From NCBI RefSeq assembly GCF_010389155.1, contig NC_057764.1, forward strand, positions 39,936,275 through 40,000,274: a stretch of 64,000 bases of DNA. Reading direction: 5' to 3'. Within the stretch, counting starts at the first letter, position 1. Each line of letters opens with the position of its first letter. Source of the DNA: Erigeron canadensis. Its lineage: Eukaryota > Streptophyta > Magnoliopsida > Asterales > Asteraceae. Below, piece by piece: positions 55,630 to 64,000 of the stretch. A model generated the notes under the pieces. The model was not told the origin of the DNA and did no database searches. It worked only from the letters and a program-made list of their open reading frames with translations. The position numbers and the translations under genes were made by a program.

Positions 55630-56692
55630 AGTTTGGAAGAGTGGTGGTAACTGGACGGACACCATTCATTTGGAAGATTTGTATTATTTTAAGGTTTTTT
55701 TTCTTTCTTATTTTTTATTTGGAGAAAGAAAGAAATTAAGCTGGACATAACATGTTATTTACTTTGACTTTTATTTTAAATTAATAGTAATTGGTTAGAA
55801 AAATACTCTACCACAATAATTACTAAGAGGGGACTGTAAACTAGCTTAGTTCTAGACAAATCGAGTAATAATTAATTAAGGAAAATGATTAATCCTTTTA
55901 AAATAATGATCTAAAAATCTCCTAACTATTAGACAAATACATGTGGCAAAGTCAGGAGTAAAATTAAAAAATGTAATTTGGATATCACATGTCACATTCT
56001 AATAGTTTTGGAAGATTTTCAAGCCTTAAGGGCTTTAGTTAAGATTCATTAATTAGTTGTAAACTTACTATAAAATTCAAAGGGTGTGCTTTTAATATGT
56101 AAATGTACAGCATTCTCATCTTTATAAATATATATCATTTTCCATTAATTAAGTATATGAGATTCACTCTTCTATACTCCCTTATAAAGAGTATTGAATT
56201 TCTTAAAATTCAGCACTTTTTTTCTTCCCAAAATACCCTTACTTAAATATAAAACCCTTATATACCCTTATTTTCCCATTATTTTTAATCATTACACATT
56301 ATCATCGACTTTCTATAACACTCCGCCGCTATTTTCTTTCTCCACCGCCACAATGCGCGATGTGGCGCGAGTATTATGCTCGTAATTAAATAAGAATTAA
56401 CCACTAGATTTGAGTTTGGGTCTTGATTTATACATTTAAAAATAAAAAATGATAAATGAAGTCTAGAGTTTCACTTAACTTATATAAAAAAAAAATCTAT
56501 TTTTTTATATCAAAAATTCACCATTAAATTTTATGATAAATTTACAATTATTTAATGCACTATAACAAAAGTCAAAACCCTTCACCAATAAGGTTTTTTT
56601 CTAGAGACACAAGTCTGTATAACGGGGGTTAGTTAAAACAACTTAGCTAAGCGCAAGGTACAGAATATTGTATTGGCAAATATTCAATATGA
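55630..56692. other. HQT upstream region, no gene
   Basis: AT-rich. A plus frame at 56194-56385 has no motif. Nothing else is supported. Confidence 0.45.
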
Positions 56693-56697
56693 TTCCA

Positions 56698-58323
56698 TGA
56701 TGTGCCAAATCGAGCTTTAAATTTATAAACTGGAATCTCCTAAAAACTCGGCAGTGGACCCGACCGTTTGTAATATAGTTAAAAGGTAAGACCGTGTTCG
56801 TTCTCAGGGATCGGATTGACTAGTTGTTTGATGAAATGGTTTGGAAAAACGGGTATTGCTTCGAAAATCTTTTTGACAATAAAATTGAAATAAATTTGAA
56901 AGCCAAATTGCATAAAAGTAAAGAAGAACTTCAGACAATATTAATAAAAGTCATCCACCTTGAATTCACTTGAATTCAAATGTGATTGCATTTAATTAAG
57001 AACAAATTCATTTGAGTTTAAGGATAGTCGTGAAAAGATTAAGGTGCTCACGTGGTACCACCAACCGTGAACAAACTACCAAATCACCTAAGTTGCTAGT
57101 TGAATTACCCAGACCGGTACCACCAATGCCAAGACAACTCTTCCAACAATTAGTTTTACTGACTATCAAGTTATCAATTGTCCCTATGTAAAAATAACGT
57201 GGTACCACCAACCGTCATAAATTACGTTGACAAATTACACTTCTCTTAAAATGATATTCACTACCAAACCATGAACTAGTGATAATTGCTCATAGACAAA
57301 CAACCATTTTAAAATCACATATACATTTAACTGGTACCCCCAACGAAGAATTTATATGCAACCAATATCATAATAATTATTAAAAAGAATTAATTCATTA
57401 AGATCACGGAACAATGATAATTAAATAAACCCTTTGAATTAAAAATATTGCAATCACATCATTCGTCTAGCTTCATCAAGGTGGATGATAAATTGTTTAG
57501 TCACTCATAATCAATTCAAAATAATGATTAAAATTAAAGAGAAACATGATGTACCAATCGTTTGAGAAATTAAAATTGCAAGACAATAAAAGTAGATACG
57601 ATCTAGATGGGTGCTCGTGAATCTTCAATGAACCGATGGAAGAAATCTTTGCTTTGATCCTTGAAATAACCCCTTGTAGAGCAGTTCCTAGAAAGAATTT
57701 TGATAAGTTGGGAACTAGGGTTATGTTTCTTATTTATACTCCTCAAAATCTGATGCAAAAATCGTCCAAAGGCTTCAGCTCCCGTGCACCCACTGCGGCG
57801 CAGTGGGCAAGTGATGCTCCCCACTGCGGCGCAGTCTCCTGGGTTTGACTTTGACTTCCTACGACTGCGGCGCAGTGGCTATGGATACCTCCACTGCGGC
57901 GCAGTCCGAATCCACGTCCAGAATTCTTCATCCAATGACTGCGGCGTAGTCAACCCTTGCAACCCCCACTGCTGCGCAGTGGGGTTAATTCACTTTGAGG
58001 TCCGTGGATAATGGCTACGGCGCAGTGGCCATGTAACATACCCATTGCGGCACAGTCAATGCTTATGTCGAACAATCTTCTTTCGATCTCGAATACATGC
58101 CGAGCTTCGCCATCTTTTCCACTTGAATCAACTCTTGATAACACAAATCAACTTCTAGGCCAAGAAATCTTCCGAAAATGTACCAAATGAACCCGTAACC
58201 TGTTTAGAGTCTGAAAACACTAACAAACAACGTAAACGCGCCAAATGCACATAAAATCGACTTAAAACACTTAAGTAAATGGCCAATAATGATGTGGGCG
58301 ATGGGTATAAATTGGTCACATCA
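56698..58323 (-). mobile_element. Solo LTR 2 (1626 bp), family X, minus
   Basis: The plus strand begins TGATGTGCCAAATCGAGC and ends GGTCACATCA; flanks TTCCA at 56693-56697 and 58324-58328. Same family as solo LTR 1 (reverse complement shares GTTTACG..GTTTGTTAGTGTTTTCAG and AAATTTATAAAC end sequence). It carries eight copies of ACTGCGGCGCAGT or near variants at 57792-58056. Confidence 0.93.
57792..58056. repeat. Array of the palindrome ACTGCGGCGCAGT
   Basis: Copies start at 57792, 57820, 57864, 57893, 57938 (GTAGT end), 57968 (CTG centre), 58014 (GGCTACGGCGCAGT) and 58044 (ATTGCGGCACAGT). Spacing is irregular, 28-46 bp. The remaining LTR is AT-rich, so these GC-rich palindromes stand out. Confidence 0.95.
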
Positions 58324-58328
58324 TTCCA

Positions 58329-59679
58329 CAAGACCTGTTTTTGTTCAAGTTAGGAATTCTAGGTCACTCGAAATGATCTTCTGATCAATTCAGGGATCAT
58401 TTTGAATTACCCTCTTTTTTGTGAATTGAAGTAGTTATTTCAAAGATGTCTTCTTTATTAAAAAAAAATTATGATTTAGCAATAACAGATTTTAAAATAA
58501 GCTTTTCAAGACTGTTTTCACTCTTCAAAGATACCCAATTAAGGAATTGTCGCTGATAAAGAAAACATGTATCCTTTTTGTTAATGTTGGTTAATAAGAG
58601 TTTCGACATATTACAAAACCAAGGTTAAAATTTCACATAGCGCATACGTCAATCATTCTTTTGCATCACACTTTTGTATAAACTAAAAAATAGAAAATGA
58701 TCGCCTTGACAACAATGAATATCATACCATATTAAATGGTGTTCATGACAAATGGAGATTCATATATCCCATATTTGACCCTTTACATTACTCTCAACGT
58801 ATCGTTTCTAACCTAATCATTCTTGTACCAATGGTATATTCTAACTGCCCAACCAACACTAGATCGTGAATGATCGATCGTCTCATATATAATTAACAGT
58901 AAAAATTAAGCTATATTAGTGAGAAACATAATATATGTCTCTGGAAAAAGCGTATACTATTTACTTCATGTATGTTGTAATGGATTTTGCTGGCTATATT
59001 AAAACATACGAGAACGGTACTCGTGCGTTGTGACAGTGATCGAGGTGGCAACGACGGTGATGTAATGTGGTGGCGGCGGAGATTGGTGGTGGTGGTGGTG
59101 GCGCCAGTGAGTAGTGGAAGCTATTGAGGTAATGTGGCTATGATGTATGGTACATCATGCATTAGAATGTGTACATTGTTGAAACTTAAAATCAATATTG
59201 AAATTTTAAGTTAAATATTGTTGAAAATTAAAAATGAATTTGTTTTATAATCTATATTACCTATATAAACAAACTACCCCCTCCACCATTCAACTCTCTA
59301 CATTTAAATTATCTAATATACCCTTTATATTTAAACTACTTCCACACACCTTATCCCTAAATTCCAAAATTACCCTTAATTAAAAAAATCCCACAATTAC
59401 CTAAAACCTCAATTGTTATAAAATCCTAATTAACTCTAAAAATATTGCTGAAGGTATTACGGATAAGAAAAAACATCTTAATTGTCATATATTATATTAC
59501 AAAATGTTAAAACAATTATTATCTTTTTATAACTTACGAAATTACGAACCAATTATGTCCTTTGTATATTTGTATTAAATTTTAATTTTTGACTATTTAT
59601 TTTTTTGATTACCTTGGTCTCCTACCCTACAATTGTAAATGATTTTTTTTCATGGTTAGTGTTTGCACTTCATTATTTT
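58329..59679. other. Intergenic DNA between solo LTRs
   Basis: No gene. A GT-rich minisatellite-like stretch GGTGGTGGTGGTGGTGG lies near 59085-59101. Confidence 0.5.
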
Positions 59680-59684
59680 TTGCA

Positions 59685-61454
59685 TGTAACACCTCAATAA
59701 TTTAAGGTAATAGAAAATTAACCCTTTTTCATAGTTTTGACATTAAATTAATTTCCTAGTATTTTGTTTTGAGATAAGGGGTTAATTTAGTTGGAACTTT
59801 AGTGGCTAGCGGATATTATACCCACAAAAAATTAAAATTGGAACGTGACATTAGAGGAGAATGCACAGCCATTTCAAACTTGATGATTCATAATTTCACT
59901 AACACTTATTCTTTCACTTCCCAATCCTTCCACTTCTTCTACTCTATCAAGATTTTCATGCAATTCAATCTCTCCCAAATCCAATTATCTAAATCTTTCT
60001 AACAATTAACAAAGTGAGGGTTTGTATTGAATTGGGGGAGGCCGAATTTAGCAAGGCAAAAAGGAGAAAAATCTGGAAATTTAATTGTGATTGTTCTTGA
60101 GGTAAGAATTCCTCCATTCTTCAATTTCTAAATTTAGGGTTTTGGATATTGAAATTAGGGTTCTTAGTTAGAATTGGGAAATTGGTATTTTGGGGATTTT
60201 GATGATGAACCCTAATGAAATTATAAAAAGGAGAAGCTTTGGATAAATGCAAATGAGTTTTTGTAATGAAACTCAAAGTAATAAACATTATGTCTTGGAT
60301 GTTTGGCTAAATTGTGATATGAAGTTGATTATAGAAAATTGTTAAAATGTTTTGTAATTGCCAAACACCATGATAATAGAATGCATGATGAATTCAAGTA
60401 GATGTTTGTGAAAGAGTTGAGTTTATGGAACTCATAGATATATATATTGTATTATGTATAGGTGGTGAAGATCATCTAGTTGAGCCTTTAGCCATAGTGC
60501 CTAATAGCCAAGTTTGAGGTGAGTGTATATGCATATAATCATGTTCTTGTTATTAAAGGTCATAGGTGGGTAAATTCATATGACCCATTTGTTTGATTGT
60601 TTGTGAGAACTAATAGGTGGGTAAATTCCTACTAGTCATATTGTATGTAAGAGCTAGTAGGTGGATAAATTCCTACTAGCCAAATTATCCATGGCCATAT
60701 TGAAAATGAGTGTGTGTTGCTTGCTATGAATGAAATGGCTAGCTTGCTAGGCTTTATGTGGTGCTTGGTGCACATTGTTACGATAGCATGATTATGATTA
60801 TATGTGTATGCATTCACTGAGCGTAGCTTACCTTTTAGTTGTTTAACTCTTTAATAGGCGTTGGTAGTAGCAAGAGCAAAGAAGTGATTGAGTGAAGTTC
60901 AAGTTGGAAGTCCTTGCCATCTCGAGGTTGGCATTTTGGGTAACTTCGGTAGATGATCCCTTTGGTACATGTTGGTTCTTGATACAATTCCTTTTGGTTA
61001 ATTTAATTTTGGTAAAATTCTGGAAATTTGGTGGTTACGATGGATATGTAAGCTTTTGATAAAATTTGTGAATGACTTGTCAAATTATCCAAGTTGGGTA
61101 ATTGACCCACTTGTTAATCAATGTGGATTGTAAATCTTGTATAAATGGCAAATCTTAATGTGATGATGTTTTTATATATCTTGAATACTTTTGGTTTAGT
61201 CTTTGAAAGGTTTTGAAGTGAAATGGTATTTTGGTTGAACCTATATTTGAGTCAAAGTGCAGGAAAAAAAATGAGGTTTTGATCAAAGTTTTTCTGCAGG
61301 TAGTCCCACTGCGCCGCAGTGGGAGTCCTTCCTAGCTCAATGCGCCGCAGTGGGCATTTGATAAATTGCTGTCGAGGTTTTCCATTGCGCCGCAGTGTGT
61401 ACTGATAAAAAAAAATTTTATTCGATTTTGATTAAAAAGGTTTGAGTCCTTACA
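59685..61454 (+). mobile_element. Solo LTR 3 (1770 bp), TGTAACACC family
   Basis: Begins TGTAACACCTCAATAATTTA and ends GAGTCCTTACA, with the duplication TTGCA at 59680-59684 and 61455-61459. Distinct in sequence from family X. Carries three palindromes of ACTGCGCCGCAGT type at 61308-61320, 61339-61351 and 61384-61396, close to its 3' end. The interior has tandem pieces around GGTGGGTAAATTC (60560-60670). Confidence 0.92.
60555..60680. repeat. Three-copy tandem repeat in solo LTR 3
   Basis: TAGGTGGGTAAATTCATATG, TAGGTGGGTAAATTCCTACT and TAGGTGGATAAATTCCTACT lie about 50 bp apart, each preceded by gaactaa/gagctag-like sequence. Confidence 0.85.
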
Positions 61455-61459
61455 TTGCA

Positions 61460-63060
61460 CCTAATATGCAACTTATTTTTAGAATGATATATATGGTTAG
61501 ATCTTGCATCGACACATCTCATGAAAACCGTTATAGACCGTCGCCGCTGCAACGTGCGGGCACCACTCTAGTATGGTATAAATAGGACACATAAAAATAA
61601 GTGTTTTTGAAATATTTATCAACCATGTACAACAATTTAATTGTATCAATTTTTTAATAACCTTAAGCCATGCATGATCGCAAAATCTACATCCTTGTAA
61701 ACCTTTTACTTTTAAATGTTTGAAATAAACTAGTCTTAATTAGTTTCACATGGACCACAACTAAACGTGATTAATTGAATCTACACATTAAATAATTATA
61801 TGTTCATTGCATGATTGTGACAAATTTGTCTATGGAACTTTTGTTTGATCATCATTGCACGATTGTGACAAATTTGTATTACTGGGTGGTCCGAATAGGA
61901 TCGAGTACTGGTCACTATGTTTCTTTTATGGAAAATGATAAATGCTTTTAACTAAATAGCCTAATAATATTCTAAATACATTAAGAAAGTGATATGTGGT
62001 ATCCACTGATTCTCTTTCTTAATTTTGCTCCCTGATTGTTCCACATGTCATCATCTCATAGTTAGAAAGATTATTAAACTATTTCATTAGGAGGATTAAT
62101 CACTTCTACTCTTCTTTTATTAACTACTCTAAATCAGCATAACATCAGTAAATCTTTTGTCACCACCAATTCAGTTCAACATCTTTTATATGTTTTCATT
62201 AATTTAGGACTAAGTATTTTATAACTTTAATTTACACTTTACAAATCAAGAGCTTAGAATGATAGATATCAAGTATTATATAACAAAAATATAAAAAAAA
62301 AACAAATTATGTACAAAATTTAAAGAAAAAACTCAAAAAGTCATACTTAAAAAATGAAACAGATTTTTCAACATGTTTATTGATAGATATAGTAATTTAC
62401 ATAGAAATAAAAAGCAAACGGACAACAAGTTGTGGCATCACTCTTTTTTGTATATATAGCAAAAATAAGACGCTTAGAAACTACATTCATCGATCATGGC
62501 ACCATGACATTACTATAGATGACATGTTGGACCCTTCAAAGTAGCTCGACAACCTCAAGGGCAGAGACGGAGCCAGGGAGAAGTATCCCTGGGTAAGGAT
62601 TCTATCTCTCTCCGCATTCGGGAGTAGAGGGTGTGCTAATTCGGGAACACCCATGGGCTCGGGTCCCGAGGGAGGCGGTGCCTTGTAAAAACCTTAGGAG
62701 TTATTCAGGCTAGATCTAAAAACAGAACATAACCTTCATATGACTTTCCAGGTGAGCCAGAGTTTGATATTTTTTTTTTTTTGCGAGGGGCAAAATTAAA
62801 AGTTGTTTGTCATACTTATAACAGTCGTATTCAAAAATGAAAAAAAAGGACCCTAGCTTGAAAATAGAAAAAGGACCCTCCAAAGAATTTGTTATTTACA
62901 CTGGGTCTAACACTCATAATTAAAAATACTAGGTTTTTTAAATAAGACCATACGTATCGAATAAGGTCTTATTAAATGAAAACGTATTTAATTCAATCAT
63001 ATAATGCAGGAAACCCCCAAAATATACTTCTTTGGATATAATTAGATCGTGTATATATAT
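61460..63060. other. Intergenic DNA
   Basis: No gene. A GC-richer patch at 62570-62710 with CAGAGACGGAGCCAGGG, CATTCGGGAGTAGAGGG and GGGTCCCGAGGGAGG, followed by GCGAGGGGCAAAATTAAAAG near 62784, resembles ends of non-autonomous plant elements, but I could not pair its termini. Confidence 0.4.
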
Positions 63061-63068
63061 ATATATAT

Positions 63069-63461
63069 AGGGTAACACTCCGGTGAGAACAGTTTTAAAA
63101 TAAGAACGGTGAGAACACTTAAAAAATATCATTTTGATGCACTAAAAGTCCATGAAACTAACATAGTGCAGAACTAATTATCATCATTTAAGTGTTTAAC
63201 AACACATTAATCCGTCAAAATCGAAAAAATCACGTTTTTTGGTGGATGCATCATTTTGAAGAATATGCATCCAAGATGGATGCACAAAACAAAAAACATG
63301 ATTTTCTTGATTTTGACAGACCAATGTGTTGCTATACACTTAAATAATGATAATTAGTTATGCACTATGTTAGTTTTATGAATTTTTAATGCATCAAAAT
63401 GATGTTTTTTAAGTGTTCTCAACGTTCTTATTTTAAGACGGTTCTTATTTGATTGTCCCTC
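63069..63461. mobile_element. Foldback hairpin MITE, copy 2
   Basis: Almost fully palindromic: the left arm GTTTTAAAATAAGAACGGTG, ACACTTAAAAAATATCATTT and TAATTATCATCATTTAAGTG pairs with the right arm CACTTAAATAATGATAATTA, AAAATGATGTTTTTTAAGTG and CGTTCTTATTTTAAGACGG. A central loop region holds TGCATCCAAGATGGATGC. (TA)n tracts lie on both sides. Same family as 48720-49040. Confidence 0.9.
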
Positions 63462-64000
63462 TATATATATATATATATATGATTCCTCTACATCATGATA
63501 TTTATGATTAATTATTTGTGATAAATATATATAATAATTTGAAAGAAATTACATTTTCTATAAACAGTTTCACTATAATGTACAACACATTTACATACCC
63601 AAACATCGAAAGTTTTTTCTTAAACTATACTTATTCTTTTTATTAAAAATCAAAACAACTCGTTTTTTTAATATCTTAATGAAAAAATCTATCTTAAAAT
63701 TAATGCTCGATGACCAATGACATCCAAATAATAAGTTTATGACAAATTGACAACGAAGGTAACATTTTACATTTATATTTATTTGAAACTTTTTTTTTCT
63801 TACTTTTACTAAAAAAAAAATTACAAATATATCATTTAAATTTTAAAAAATTACATTGTATTAAAATTGGAATAGGGACAACTGACCTCGCTGCCACAAA
63901 GGTTGCAGCCATGAGCCATCCCTGCTCAAGAGCAAAAAATCCAAAGGTATTAAGTGCAATATATATTAATGTTAATAATAACATAGTAAGAGACTCCTTG
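63462..64000. other. AT-rich intergenic end of window
   Basis: No gene or repeat I can support. Confidence 0.5.

Noticed and set aside
57792..58056. CRISPR-like array (repeats with similar spacing)
   Set aside because: Units are 13-bp imperfect palindromes with irregular spacing inside a plant LTR; no CRISPR logic applies.
57636..58144. Overlapping ORFs on both strands rich in CGAV/HCAAV
   Set aside because: Created by the repeated palindrome ACTGCGGCGCAGT read in frame; not a protein.
59802..60002. 66-codon ORF
   Set aside because: Inside solo LTR 3; no similarity to retroelement proteins.

Overview
The window is nuclear DNA of a flowering plant, most likely Asteraceae. It is AT-rich, has GT-AG introns, (TA)n tracts, Stowaway and Tourist MITEs, tRNA-derived SINEs, solo LTRs, a nuclear copy of plastid DNA, and plant-only gene families. 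The family-level assignment rests mainly on a gene matching hydroxycinnamoyl-CoA:quinate transferase (HQT), the chlorogenic acid enzyme typical of artichoke, lettuce and sunflower relatives. Nothing suggests bacterial, viral or organellar origin for the window as a whole.

Layout: 1-6.1 kb is intergenic, with repeats, a Stowaway and a Tourist-like element, a dead NYN-domain gene and an LTR start carrying a nested SINE. 6.1-8.2 kb (minus) is a dead copy (copy A) of a DUF630/DUF632 gene. 8.4-10.6 kb is a Mutator-like element with long inverted repeats; a MITE and a 1.47-kb solo LTR follow. 13.6-19.8 kb (+) is an intact nine-exon serine carboxypeptidase-like gene. 22.6-24.2 kb (+) is a conserved plant gene of unknown function; 25.4-25.9 kb (minus) is an unrecognised proline/threonine-rich ORF. 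26.4-31.1 kb holds two sibling non-autonomous Mutator-like elements, a Stowaway MITE, a SINE and a fragment (D) of the DUF630/632 gene. 31.6-34.1 kb (+) is the only intact DUF630/DUF632 gene (copy B). Behind it lies a broken C2H2 zinc-finger copy split by a solo LTR and by about 2 kb of mosaic plastid DNA. 38.7-40.0 kb (minus) is an OTU deubiquitinase gene. 44.7-47.2 kb (+) is DUF630/632 copy C, frameshifted near its start, followed by the fuller zinc-finger copy (minus, 49.9-51.5 kb), which also carries a frameshift. 52.8-55.5 kb (minus) is HQT. 56.7-64 kb holds two further solo LTRs and a hairpin element.

The main theme is local duplication and decay. One unit (DUF630/632 gene facing a zinc-finger gene) was copied, and the copies were broken by small indels, deletions, transposons and plastid DNA. 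The remaining genes (carboxypeptidase, OTU protease, HQT) are independent single-gene units with their own promoters. No operon-like or clustered pathway logic is seen. A second theme is a GC-rich palindrome, ACTGCG-N-CGCAGT, repeated inside three solo LTRs of two unrelated LTR families.
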